From Streptomyces sp. MBT65 (GTDB lineage: Bacteria; Actinomycetota; Actinomycetes; Streptomycetales; Streptomycetaceae), in contig NZ_JAENRY010000034.1 in assembly GCF_016612545.1 (NCBI RefSeq), positions 1 to 64,000 of the forward strand: DNA of 64,000 nt. Direction: 5' to 3'. The notes under the pieces are model-generated. The model was given only the letters and a program-made list of their open reading frames with translations. It searched no databases and had not been told where the DNA came from. Shown piece after piece: positions 43,498 through 52,554 of this stretch. The position numbers and the translations under genes were made by a program. Each line of letters opens with the position of its first letter. Position 1 is the stretch's first letter.

Positions 43498-44947
43498 CCT
43501 CCGCGGAACTCACCGCCGCCTCCAGCCGCGCCGTGACGACCAGCGTCCCCTCCTCGATCTGATAGTCGAGCGGCAACTCAAGCCCCCGCATCGCCGCGAC
43601 CATCCCCGTGTTGGACGCCTGCGTCACGGCATACACGCTCTCGCATCCCGCCTCCACAGCCATCGCGACCAACCGCCGCAACAACTCGCTCCCGATTCCC
43701 CGCCGCTGCCAGTCGTCCTCGACCAGCAGCGCGACCTCCGTCTCGTCCCCGTCCCACAACAGATGCCCGAGTCCCACGATCCGCCCCGACGCCGTCTGCA
43801 CGGCGAGCGTCCGCCCGAAACGCGGAGAGAGCAGGTGGTCCAGATAGCGGTCGGCGTCACCGACCGGCCCGTGATAGCGCATGCCCAGCGTCCGCGCCGA
43901 GCACCGCTCGTGCATCTCCCGCGCCGCGTCGAGATCACCGGTGTCCGCCCGCCGTACGGTGATCGCGTTGCCCTCGGGCAGCGTCAGTACGTCCTGGCTG
44001 CGCGGGATGCGCGGACCGAGCCGGGCGTCCAGCTCGACCAGTGCCCGCGCCCGGGCGAACTCGGTGGGCGTGAACGGCAGATACGGCCGCTCCACTGTGA
44101 TCACTCCGCCTTCCGGCGCCCGCAGTCGCATGACCGTGTCCTCCAACGCCCCCTCCACCGGCACCGACTCCGGCTCGCGCCCCTTGCCCGCGGTGGTCGC
44201 GGGCAGCGAACGGATGGTGCACCGGCCCAGCAACTGCCTTAGGGCCAGCGGCAGTTCCGCCGCGTCCAGGGCCGTCCGCGTGGCCAGGCCCAGGACGCGG
44301 GTCGGCGCGTCCACCAGATCGTGCGCGTCGGCCCGCTCGATCCAGGTGCTCGAACCGCCGGCCGACGACACCACCCGCGTGATCTCGGAGGCCGCGACCT
44401 CACCCGGCGCCCGCAGCAGGAACTCGTCCACCGTGCCCTCGGCCAGCGGATGCGTCTGAAGGCTCAGGATGTCGACCTGCCGGCCGGCCAGTGCCGTGCA
44501 CAACACCGCGAGCGATCCCGGCGCGTCCTGCACCGTCGTCCGCATCCGCCACAGAGCGGCCGGTTCGGCGACGGCGTCGGGTGTCGCGCCCGACTGCTCG
44601 GACTGGGACTGGGACGAGTACCCGGACGTGGACCCCGACAGTGGCTCCGATACGGAGGGCCCGGTCCGCCGCGTGGTCGCGACCGGCCGGGCACCGGTAT
44701 CACTCGTCGGCGGCGCATGACCGTGGCGGCGTGACCACCACGTGTGGAACCCCGCCGTGGCGATCAGCGCCAGCGCGGAGATCGCCAGCAGCGCCGGGCC
44801 GCCGGGCCCGTGCCCCACCAGATTCGCCACGACGTCCGCCACCGCGACCGCCGTGAACAGCGCGGCCAGCTCCACCAGGTCCCGCCGCCAGTGGTGCACC
44901 GGACGCCCGTGCTTCGCGCGCGTCACATCAAACATGTCTCGACTCAT
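43466..44947 (-). CDS. Membrane-anchored ACT-GNAT acetyltransferase
   Basis: A 493-residue protein. Two membrane helices at about 24-44 and 51-71, a Ser/Gln-rich linker, an ACT amino-acid-binding domain at about 130-200 (RTTVQDAPGSLAVLCTALAGRQVDILSL), a middle region to about 320, and a GNAT domain (330-470) with the acetyl-CoA loop in DDWQRRGIGSELLRRLVAMA. ACT-GNAT proteins in actinomycetes are amino-acid-regulated protein lysine acetyltransferases; the membrane anchor is extra here. It overlaps the convergent PLP enzyme by 32 bp. ATG 44947. The pairing with a sulfur amino acid enzyme and Lrp suggests amino-acid-responsive control. Confidence 0.88.
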   Translation of the reverse strand: MSRDMFDVTRAKHGRPVHHWRRDLVELAALFTAVAVADVVANLVGHGPGGPALLAISALALIATAGFHTWWSRRHGHAPPTSDTGARPVATTRRTGPSVSEPLSGSTSGYSSQSQSEQSGATPDAVAEPAALWRMRTTVQDAPGSLAVLCTALAGRQVDILSLQTHPLAEGTVDEFLLRAPGEVAASEITRVVSSAGGSSTWIERADAHDLVDAPTRVLGLATRTALDAAELPLALRQLLGRCTIRSLPATTAGKGREPESVPVEGALEDTVMRLRAPEGGVITVERPYLPFTPTEFARARALVELDARLGPRIPRSQDVLTLPEGNAITVRRADTGDLDAAREMHERCSARTLGMRYHGPVGDADRYLDHLLSPRFGRTLAVQTASGRIVGLGHLLWDGDETEVALLVEDDWQRRGIGSELLRRLVAMAVEAGCESVYAVTQASNTGMVAAMRGLELPLDYQIEEGTLVVTARLEAAVSSAEVTEFGRAEAP

Positions 44948-45079
44948 GCATCCACTGTGAAGGAAGGGTGTTGCGTGATCACGAACGCTCTGTGACCTAC
45001 CGGTAAAAGCGTGGTTCTGTACCTTTTGCCGTTCTTTTGGTGAGTGCGGTGAACCGGAGGTCAGCCCTGTCGCCCTACG

Positions 45080-47746
45080 TCATGCGGCCACCTCCGCCCC
45101 CAGCGCGGTGCGCAGCCGACGTGCCTGAGTGACCAGCCGGGAGGAGCCGCCCCGGTCCGCCGTCTGCGCCAGATACGGCAGTTCGCCCCGCGCCCCCGAC
45201 CGCTCCGCGCACTCGGCGGCCACCGTGAGCAGGTCGCCGAGCGCCCGTGCATGGGCAGGCTTGGCGTCGCCGTCGAGGTCGGCGAGCAGCGCGCTCAGAG
45301 TGTGGCGGAGGATCCCCCAGATGGTCGCGTTCGCCCCGGTCGCGGCCCCGGTCCGCACCGACTCCGCGAGCCGCGACGGCTTCACCGCCCCGCTCAGGAC
45401 CAGCTCCCCGAGATCCGCCCCCAGTCGGGCCGCGTCCAACTGTCCCCGCGCCGCGAGCACCAGCAACGCGTCCACGGCGGCGAGCCGACCCTCGGGGTGC
45501 CGCGCCCCGAGACCGTACGCCACACACAGGTGCGTGGCCTGGCCTGCCACGCCTTCGGACTCGGCCAGCAGCGGGAGGACGGCGGCCCCGCTCCGGGTGT
45601 CGTCCAGGGCGACGGATGACACGTCCCGCAGCAGCCGCGCCGCCACCAGTTCGCGACGCTCGGGGAGTATCGCTAGCCAGTGCCGCTGCATGTCCTGGTC
45701 CCAGTGGTAGCAGTAGTAGTGCCCGCCGTGGGCGGTCACCGGCCGGCCCAGCGCGCGGAACTCCGCCGGGAAGAAGTCCTCCTGCAGATCGAGCAGTTCA
45801 CCCAGCTCCACGGCGACGCGCGCCCCGAACGTCCGGCGCCTGCTCAGGGGCAGGGCGGGACTCTCGGACATCAGCCAACGGGCGAGCCGGGTGCCCTCCG
45901 TCGTGCCGAGCGCCTGTGCCCGCCCGGCGGCAGCGGCCGCCGCCGCCCGGTCCTCGCGGCGCACCCGCAGCAGCGCCTGCGCGAAGTCGGCCGCCGCGAC
46001 CCGCGCGCCCAGGTGCCCGTAGGTGTCCAGCCGGTCCACCAGCTCGTCCGGCTCCAGCAGGCCCGCGCCCCAACTCGGCGTCGACAGCAGGAACGGCAGC
46101 GGCTCCCCGCGGAGCCGGTACGCCACCTCCCACACCCGGGAGTCGAAGATCCGGGACAGCGAGCTGTGCCCGCACTCCCGGGACAGGTGGGTGTGCCGCG
46201 CCCCTTCGTGGAGCGTCACGGTGCGCACCTTGTCCTGGAGCGTGGCCAGCAGCAGATCGAGCGCGGACTCCACACTGCCGAAGGCGCGGTGCGTGCTGCT
46301 GAAGTGGTTGTCCGCGTGTTGGGCGTTCTCGGGATCGTCGGACTGCCACCACCGGCGCGCGACCACCGGCCCCAAGGCCTCCAGCAGACTCTCCCGATCC
46401 TCGTACGCATGACGTACGAGTCCGTCCAGCGCACGCTCGAACGTCGCCACGTCGCCCTGGGCCGCCAGCAACACCCCCAGTTCCTCGGCGAGTTCGACCG
46501 CCGACTCGGGTGCGGATGCGAGGCGTGTCCCCTCCGGTGCCGGCGGGAGCATCTCCTCGTAGGCGATCGCTGCCGCCGTCACGGGCGCGGCACCCAGCGT
46601 CCCGACCGCGCGTGCGCGCAGGGCGGGAATCAACTGGTCGGCCGCTGCGGCGAGTTCAGCCCGTACTTCGGGGGAGTCCACCTTCTTGAGATGCCGCTCG
46701 ACCAGCTTCAGCGCCCGCTCCTGTACGTCCGCGTCCTCGTGCCCGAAGGCCTGCGCGAGGACGGGCAGCAGCTCTACTGCGGCCGACGCGTCCCGCGCCA
46801 GGACCTTCCCCAGCAGGACGAGCTGTGCCCGGACGAGCTTCTTCTCGGGCCGGAACAGCACCGCGTCCGACATCTCCGCCAGCCGGCGCGACGTCAACTC
46901 CCCGTCCAGGGCGAGCGACCCGAGCACGGACTGGGCGTGCGACGCCACCATGGACACCGCGTCCGAGGCCAGCGCCGTCCAGTCGGCGATCCGCTCCCGC
47001 TCCTCCTCACGGGTCAGGGCGAGGGCCTTCAGCACGCGCAGGAACACCCGGTTGTCGAGGGTCGTACCGCCCCGCAGCAGCCGGGCCACGCACGCGTCCA
47101 CCGTCCGCTTCCGGTCCAGGACGTCTTCGGCGGTGAGCTGGGCGAGCACGTCGGCCCAGCTGTTCGGGCCCTCGGCCGAGGGCCACTCCATTGGGCTGCC
47201 GATGTCCTCCGTCTCGAAGAGCGCGGCCACCAGCTCCGCGACATGCGGATCCTTGCGCAGCCGGTCGAGCAGGGTGTCCCCGCGCTGCCACAGGTGACCG
47301 GTCTGCTCCACCCAGCCCCGCACATAAGCGTCCGTCGTCGGCACCGGGCAGCCCGAGAGCCGCACCAGACCGGCCATCAGCTCGTACGGCACACCGGCGG
47401 AGGCCGGGCGCCCGGCGAGGCGGTGCGTCACATCGGCGAGCCACGTCGTGTCGCGGTCGCCCAGGACGTGGAGCAGCAGCGCGGGGGACGACTGCGACCA
47501 GCGCATGTCGGTGGCGGCGATCCAGGTCGCCGCGGCTGCCGCGCCCGTCTCGCAGACGGTCCCGGCCGCGTGCAGGGCCGGATAGGCGCGGCGGGACGAC
47601 CCCTCCCACGGTGCCTTGCGCAACTCCTTGCGGAGCGCCTTCAACTCCGGCTGGTACGCCCGCCGTTCGGCGTCGGTCAGCCCGTCGAGCAGTCCCAACG
47701 CGTCGGCCGTCCGGCCCGCCCGCACCATCTCCATCAGCGAACTCAT
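45080..47746 (-). CDS. DUF6493-type (MolR-like) helical repeat protein
   Basis: An 888-residue soluble, Leu/Ala-rich protein with HEAT-like helical repeats (ALKLVERHLKKVDSPEVRAELAAAADQLIPALRARAVG) and characteristic segments HYYCYHWDQDMQRHWLAILPERRELVAARLL and ARPLAEDL-like helices. It resembles DUF6493 proteins and, more distantly, MolR of E. coli. No catalytic motif. ATG 47746 overlaps the stop of the SWIM gene by 4 nt (ATGA), so the two are coupled. The family name is from memory of pattern and context and is moderately sure; function unknown. Confidence 0.75.
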   Translation of the reverse strand: MSSLMEMVRAGRTADALGLLDGLTDAERRAYQPELKALRKELRKAPWEGSSRRAYPALHAAGTVCETGAAAAATWIAATDMRWSQSSPALLLHVLGDRDTTWLADVTHRLAGRPASAGVPYELMAGLVRLSGCPVPTTDAYVRGWVEQTGHLWQRGDTLLDRLRKDPHVAELVAALFETEDIGSPMEWPSAEGPNSWADVLAQLTAEDVLDRKRTVDACVARLLRGGTTLDNRVFLRVLKALALTREEERERIADWTALASDAVSMVASHAQSVLGSLALDGELTSRRLAEMSDAVLFRPEKKLVRAQLVLLGKVLARDASAAVELLPVLAQAFGHEDADVQERALKLVERHLKKVDSPEVRAELAAAADQLIPALRARAVGTLGAAPVTAAAIAYEEMLPPAPEGTRLASAPESAVELAEELGVLLAAQGDVATFERALDGLVRHAYEDRESLLEALGPVVARRWWQSDDPENAQHADNHFSSTHRAFGSVESALDLLLATLQDKVRTVTLHEGARHTHLSRECGHSSLSRIFDSRVWEVAYRLRGEPLPFLLSTPSWGAGLLEPDELVDRLDTYGHLGARVAAADFAQALLRVRREDRAAAAAAAGRAQALGTTEGTRLARWLMSESPALPLSRRRTFGARVAVELGELLDLQEDFFPAEFRALGRPVTAHGGHYYCYHWDQDMQRHWLAILPERRELVAARLLRDVSSVALDDTRSGAAVLPLLAESEGVAGQATHLCVAYGLGARHPEGRLAAVDALLVLAARGQLDAARLGADLGELVLSGAVKPSRLAESVRTGAATGANATIWGILRHTLSALLADLDGDAKPAHARALGDLLTVAAECAERSGARGELPYLAQTADRGGSSRLVTQARRLRTALGAEVAA

Positions 47747-49182
47747 CGCACACCCCCGTCGATCCGTACCGTGTTCTGATCCGTGTCCTGGTCCGCGCTC
47801 CGGACCATGTCCCGCTCCGCCGCGGTGCCCCGCCGCACCATCCGTACCGCCAGCGCGTGCTTGCACGGCCCGCGCCCGCCCCGGTACTTCGCCCACCACA
47901 CGCAACTGCAACTCAGCACCCCCGCCTCGTCCCGCACCCGGTGCACATGGCCGTCCTCGGCGGTCACCGTCCCGAGCGCGCCTTCCAGGCTCACCGCCCC
48001 CGCCGCCACCAGCGCGCGGGCCGAGCGCAGCCGCGGATTGTGACGCTCCACGCGCTGTGCGTCGTAGGGCAGTTCACGGTGGAAGTAGGCCGCCTCCGCA
48101 GTGTCGTAGCCGACGCGTCCCGAGGTGCCCAGCCGGGTCAGCGCGGCCCGGACCCGCTCCGGGGTGAGCCCCGAGGAGGCGGCCATGTCGGCGACGTCGA
48201 TACGGGGCTCCCAGGCCAGCAGCACGGAGATCAACTCCGCGTCCTCGCCCGCCTCGTCGGCGGTGAGCGCGTCGAGCACCCCGCCCTCGCCGGAGAATCC
48301 GCGCGAGGCGTCCGGCGACAGCGTGAGGGTGAGCCGCATGCCCGGCAGGACGGCCTCCCAGGCGCCGGCCGTGGCATCGGCGCCGATCACGGAAGGGCCG
48401 TAGATCCGCAGGGCGGTCGCATGGCGCAGGACCCGCTGGAGTGCGATCAGGCGCTCCGGGCCGGGGAGGCACACCGCGCCCGGGACGGGGCGGGTGGTCG
48501 GGCGCAGTCCGCGGCCCGCCGGTACGACCCAGCGGGGGCCGCTCGTGGTGCCGCGCGCCCCGCTCTTCGGGAGCGAGCGCAGGAACCGGACCGCCTCCGC
48601 CGCGGGCAGTTCGGCGCGCAGGTCGAAACCGGCCGCTATGACCTGGGCCTCCGCGAAGCCGCGCAGCCACCGGTCCGGCAGCGGCACCTTCTTCTCCACC
48701 ACCGGGCCGTCCATCGTCGTCACGGCCAACTCCTCGGGGCCGACCCGGAGATGGAGCGGATCGTCCGTGCCGATCCGGGACAGGGCCTCACGCAGGGGGT
48801 TGTTGACGTCGACGTTCGTCGTGCCGTGTCCCACCTCGTCGCCGTCGAGTCCGGGGCCCAGGACGTCCAGTCGTGCGTACACCCCGCCGCAGCCCGAGAA
48901 GGACTCGAAGCGCAGCCGGTCGCCGCCCGCCGTGACCACCGGGTCGAGCGAGGCGGGCAGTTGGCGCTGGTAGTACCGCGTGGCCGCCACGTCGGCGACG
49001 GCCAGCAGCGCGGCCGAGGCCACCTGAGGAGACGTCAGGAAGCCCGCGAAGAAGCGCGGATGGTCGGTGACACCCGAAGGAGTCGCACCGCGTGAGGTCT
49101 CCAGCCCGAGGCGCCGGCCATCCGCCGCGGACTCCAGTGCGGAGGGTCGGGGATAGGTCACGGCCTGCAAAGATCGCGTCAT
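47743..49182 (-). CDS. SWIM zinc-finger protein
   Basis: A 479-residue protein. The SWIM motif CxCx(n)CxH is near the C-terminus: LSCSCVWWAKYRGG, then GPCKHALAVRMV. A winged-helix-like segment precedes it (VADMAASSGLTPERVRAALTRLGTSGRVGYD). SWIM domains bind DNA or protein partners. It is the first gene of a two-gene operon with the DUF6493 protein. In other bacteria SWIM and MolR-like proteins accompany MoxR ATPase and VWA genes; none are here. ATG 49182 (MTRSLQAVTYPRPS) is chosen by conserved beginning; the binding site is weak. Confidence 0.85.
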   Translation of the reverse strand: MTRSLQAVTYPRPSALESAADGRRLGLETSRGATPSGVTDHPRFFAGFLTSPQVASAALLAVADVAATRYYQRQLPASLDPVVTAGGDRLRFESFSGCGGVYARLDVLGPGLDGDEVGHGTTNVDVNNPLREALSRIGTDDPLHLRVGPEELAVTTMDGPVVEKKVPLPDRWLRGFAEAQVIAAGFDLRAELPAAEAVRFLRSLPKSGARGTTSGPRWVVPAGRGLRPTTRPVPGAVCLPGPERLIALQRVLRHATALRIYGPSVIGADATAGAWEAVLPGMRLTLTLSPDASRGFSGEGGVLDALTADEAGEDAELISVLLAWEPRIDVADMAASSGLTPERVRAALTRLGTSGRVGYDTAEAAYFHRELPYDAQRVERHNPRLRSARALVAAGAVSLEGALGTVTAEDGHVHRVRDEAGVLSCSCVWWAKYRGGRGPCKHALAVRMVRRGTAAERDMVRSADQDTDQNTVRIDGGVR

Positions 49183-49323
49183 GGAAAAACCGTAGAGGCC
49201 ACCACTGACAATCGACCCTGACCTGCGAAAACGCTGTTTTCGCGGGAGAGTTGGGGCGCCGCGGAACGCACCGCGCACCGGGGGATGACGCCGGTGCGCG
49301 GTACAGGTCCGAGGGTAGTGGAG

Positions 49324-50907
49324 TTACTGGCCGACCCGTCCCGGCTGAAGGGTCTTGGTGAACAGCACGGTGCCGTCCGACTCCCGCAGACGGACCGTCA
49401 GCTCTCCGCTGTGGCCGTCGATGTCGACCTCGCCGAAGAACTGGTAGCCCTCGGCCGGCGACACGTTCGCCACGGTCGGCGCCTTCACGAACACCCGCTC
49501 CGGACCGAAGGTGTTGTCGAGTTCGCTGGCCGGGAAGGCACCCGCGTTCAGCGGACCGGAGACGAACTCCCAGAACGGCTCGAAGTCGGTGAACGCCGCC
49601 CGCGAGGGCTGGTAGTGCTGGGCGGAGGTGTGGTGCACGTCGGCCGTCAGCCACACGGTGCCGGTGATCCGCCGGTGCTTGATGTACCGCAGCAGCTCGG
49701 CGATCTGCAGTTCACGCCCGAGCGGCGCGCCCGGGTCGCCCTGCGCGACGGCCTCGATGTTCGCCTTGCCCTCGGTGGCGTCGGGCACGACCAGGCCGAG
49801 CGGCATGTCGGCGGCGATCACCTTCCACACCGCACGCGACCGCGACAACTCCCGCTTGAGCCACTCCAGTTGCTCGCTGCCAAGGATGCCCTGCGGGTCC
49901 ACGGTCTGTTTGTCGGGCGAGTTGGCGTTGCGGTACGTCCGCATGTCCAGGACGAACACGTCGAGCAGCGGACCGTGCCGCATCACCCGCTGGACCCGGC
50001 CCTCCTTCGCGCCCGGCCGCAGCGTCGAGATCGGGAAGTACTCGCTGAACGCGCGCCGGGCGCGCACGGCCAGGGCGTCGACGCTCTTCTCCGTGTAGCG
50101 GGTGTCGGTGGCGGCGATCACCTCGCCCGGGTACCAGTTGTTGCGCACCTCGTGGTCGTCCCACTGGATGATCGAGGGCACCTGGGCGTTGAACCGCTTG
50201 AGGTTCTCGTCGAGCAGGTTGTAGCGGAAGTTGCCGCGGAACTCGGCCAGGGTCTCGGCGACCTTGGACTTCTCCTCCGTGGTGACGTTCCGGTACAGGC
50301 TGCCGTCGGGCAGGGCCTGGGTCGCCGTGATCGGGCCGTCGGCGTAGATGTTGTCGCCGCTGCACACGAAGAAGTCCGGGTCCAGCTCGGCCATCGCGTC
50401 GTAGATGCGGTAACCGCCGAGGTCCGGGTTGATGCCCCAGCCCTGGCCCGCCAGGTCACCGGACCACAGGAAGCGCACACCGCGCCGCCCGGTCGGCACC
50501 GTACGGAACGTGCCGGCGACCGGCTCGCCGGTGCGGCGCGGGTCGTCGGGGTCGGCGAGCAGCACCCGGTAGTGGATCTGCTGCCCCGAGGGCAGCCCGC
50601 GCAGCCGGGTGGTGCCGGTGAAGTCGGTGTCCGCGCCGAGCAGCGGGCCGTGCCAGCGGTGCGGGTTGCGGAACGACTCGGTGGCCGAGGTCTCCACGAT
50701 CATCCGGGCCGGGCGGTCCGAACGGACCCACACCAGACCGGAGTCGGAGGTCACGTCCCCCGCCTGTACACCCCAGCCCGCCTTCGGACGCCCGGACAGG
50801 GCGAAGGCCGGCGCGGCCCCGAGGGCGGCGGGCACGGTCAGGGCCGCCGACGCGGCCAGGGTGCCGCGCAGGACGCTGCGGCGGGCGGGGAACGGGCGAT
50901 GCGACAT
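49324..50907 (-). CDS. phoD: Secreted alkaline phosphatase PhoD (Tat substrate)
   Basis: A 527-residue protein with a Tat signal (RRSVLRGTLAASAALTVPA) and PhoD-type Fe/Ca metallophosphatase motifs: LWSGDLAGQGWGIN, DFFVCSGDNIYADG, IIQWDDHEVRNNWYPGE, KVIAADMPLGL and TVWLTADVHHTSAQHY. An N-terminal Ig-like domain (VQAGDVTSDSGLVWVRSDRP) precedes. It releases phosphate from mono- and diesters outside the cell. ATG 50907 follows GGAGG. It would be expected under PhoP control; I did not find a clear PHO box in the short upstream region. Confidence 0.93.
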   Translation of the reverse strand: MSHRPFPARRSVLRGTLAASAALTVPAALGAAPAFALSGRPKAGWGVQAGDVTSDSGLVWVRSDRPARMIVETSATESFRNPHRWHGPLLGADTDFTGTTRLRGLPSGQQIHYRVLLADPDDPRRTGEPVAGTFRTVPTGRRGVRFLWSGDLAGQGWGINPDLGGYRIYDAMAELDPDFFVCSGDNIYADGPITATQALPDGSLYRNVTTEEKSKVAETLAEFRGNFRYNLLDENLKRFNAQVPSIIQWDDHEVRNNWYPGEVIAATDTRYTEKSVDALAVRARRAFSEYFPISTLRPGAKEGRVQRVMRHGPLLDVFVLDMRTYRNANSPDKQTVDPQGILGSEQLEWLKRELSRSRAVWKVIAADMPLGLVVPDATEGKANIEAVAQGDPGAPLGRELQIAELLRYIKHRRITGTVWLTADVHHTSAQHYQPSRAAFTDFEPFWEFVSGPLNAGAFPASELDNTFGPERVFVKAPTVANVSPAEGYQFFGEVDIDGHSGELTVRLRESDGTVLFTKTLQPGRVGQ

Positions 50908-51013
50908 GGGGTTGCGCCTCCACGGACGGGATGCGGTCAGGGTGCACCGCCACAACTACTGGTGCGCCGCAGCGCGCACGGAAACCACGGGTGAACAACG
51001 GAACGCGGCGACA

Positions 51014-52507
51014 TCAGAGGCCGTGCGGGTGAAGCGCCTCGGCCATGAGACGTACCCCCGCACGGATCCGTACGGGAGACAGATGCGCGTACCCCAGGAC
51101 CAGCCGTACGACCGCGTTGTCGGCACGCGCGTGTGCGTAGGCGGTGAGCGGGCGCACCGCGACACCGGCGGAGGCCGCGCGCTCCAGGAAGTGCTCCTGG
51201 GGGCCGTACTTCTCCGGGAGTTCGGCGATGACGTGCAGTCCCGCCGCGATCCCGGTCACCCGCGCTCCGGGAAAGTGCTCCTCCAGGGCGGCGACGAGGG
51301 TGTCGCGGCGCTGTCGGTAGGCGCGTTGGCAGCGGCGCAACTGGCGGTCGTAGTCGCCGCGTTCGAGGAAGCGGGCGAACAGCGCCTGGTCGAGTGTCGG
51401 GTGGCCGAGGTCCATGGTGCGCTTGCGCTCGACGACCTCGTCGGTGAGTGACTCGGGCACCAGGAGCCAGCCGAGGCGCAGCCCTGGGGCGAGGGATTTG
51501 CTGACCGAGCCCGTGTAGGCGACGTGCTCCGGGTCGAGGCCCTGGAGCGCGCCCACGGGGGCCCGGTCGTAGCGGAAGTCGCCGTCGTAGTCGTCCTCGA
51601 CGACCAGACCGTCCACCGACCGCGCCCAGTCGAGGAGTCGGGCCCGCCGCCGCGCGGAGTACGCGATGCCCGTGGGGAACTGATGCGCGGGTGTCGTCAC
51701 CACGGCCAGTACACCCGACGCCCGCAGCGGACCGACCGCCAGGCCCTCCTCGTCCAGGGGCAGCGGTACGGTGCCGACGCCCGCCGAGGCGTACAGGGCG
51801 TCGTGCTGGGGGCTCCCCGGGTCCTCGACGCCGACGGTGCGCATCCCGCGCGCGTGGAGCACGAATCCGAGCAGCGCCATCGCCTGCGCCACCCCGGAGA
51901 CCACGACGAGCCGCTCCGGGTCGGCGGCCACACCCCGCCGGCGCGCGAGGAGTTCCGCGAGCGCCGTACGCAACCGGGGCAGCCCGCGCGGATCGGGATA
52001 ACCGAGCAACTCGTGCGGCGACTCGGCCAGCACACCGCGCTGCGCCGCCGCCCAGGCGGCACGCGGGAACAGCGACAGGTCCGGCGTGCCGGGCACGAAG
52101 TCGGCGCCGGCACCGGGGAAGCGCGGTGCGAGGTCACGCGCGCGTGGCCGCGCCGCCCGCACGGCACCGCCCACCCAGGTGCCCGCACCCCGGCCGCTGC
52201 GCAGATAGCCCTCCGCCGTCAACTGCTCGTACGCCTCCGTGACCAGCCCCCGCGACACCCCGAGGTCGGCCGCCAGGTCCCGGCTCGACGGCAGCCGGGT
52301 GTCCGGCGCCAGCCGCCCCGAACGCACCGCCTCGCGCAGCGCCTCCTGAAGCGAACGGCCACGCGCGCGTGCCGGTGCCGAGACGGCGGGCAGCAGCAAC
52401 TCCCAGGCGGCGGAGCCCGTCAGACTCGCCGGACCGGACAGACTGGCCGGTCCGGACTGACGCTCCGGATCGGTCGGCCGCTCCGAATTGGTCCGCGATG
52501 ACGTCAT
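51014..52507 (-). CDS. MocR/PdxR-type regulator (GntR HTH fused to class I aminotransferase)
   Basis: A 497-residue protein: GntR winged helix at about 50-115 (LREAVRSGRLAPDTRLPSSRDLAADLGVSRGLVTEAYEQLTAEGYL) and an aminotransferase-like domain from about 130, with PLP Lys in TGSVSKSLAPGLRLGW and VVEDDYDGDFRYD. MocR proteins sense PLP or amino compounds. It is divergent from an EamA permease with 47 bp between starts, so regulation of that permease is likely. An N-terminal stretch of about 40 residues repeats SGPASL. ATG 52507; TAAGGT lies 8 nt upstream, possibly leaderless. Confidence 0.93.
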   Translation of the reverse strand: MTSSRTNSERPTDPERQSGPASLSGPASLTGSAAWELLLPAVSAPARARGRSLQEALREAVRSGRLAPDTRLPSSRDLAADLGVSRGLVTEAYEQLTAEGYLRSGRGAGTWVGGAVRAARPRARDLAPRFPGAGADFVPGTPDLSLFPRAAWAAAQRGVLAESPHELLGYPDPRGLPRLRTALAELLARRRGVAADPERLVVVSGVAQAMALLGFVLHARGMRTVGVEDPGSPQHDALYASAGVGTVPLPLDEEGLAVGPLRASGVLAVVTTPAHQFPTGIAYSARRRARLLDWARSVDGLVVEDDYDGDFRYDRAPVGALQGLDPEHVAYTGSVSKSLAPGLRLGWLLVPESLTDEVVERKRTMDLGHPTLDQALFARFLERGDYDRQLRRCQRAYRQRRDTLVAALEEHFPGARVTGIAAGLHVIAELPEKYGPQEHFLERAASAGVAVRPLTAYAHARADNAVVRLVLGYAHLSPVRIRAGVRLMAEALHPHGL

Positions 52508-52542
52508 GGAAGTGGACCTTAAACCGGACCGCGGATCTCCCT

Positions 52543-52548
52543 AGCGTC
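52543..52548 (+). promoter_or_regulatory. -10 box (TAGCGT) of leaderless EamA gene
   Basis: TAGCGT ends 6 nt before ATG 52555. Confidence 0.6.
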
Positions 52549-52554
52549 ACCACC

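Noticed and set aside
45002..45030. GGTAAAAG...CTTTTGCC inverted repeat between the acetyltransferase and DUF6493 genes
   Set aside because: Seven of eight bases pair with a 13-nt loop; too weak to call as terminator or operator without other evidence.
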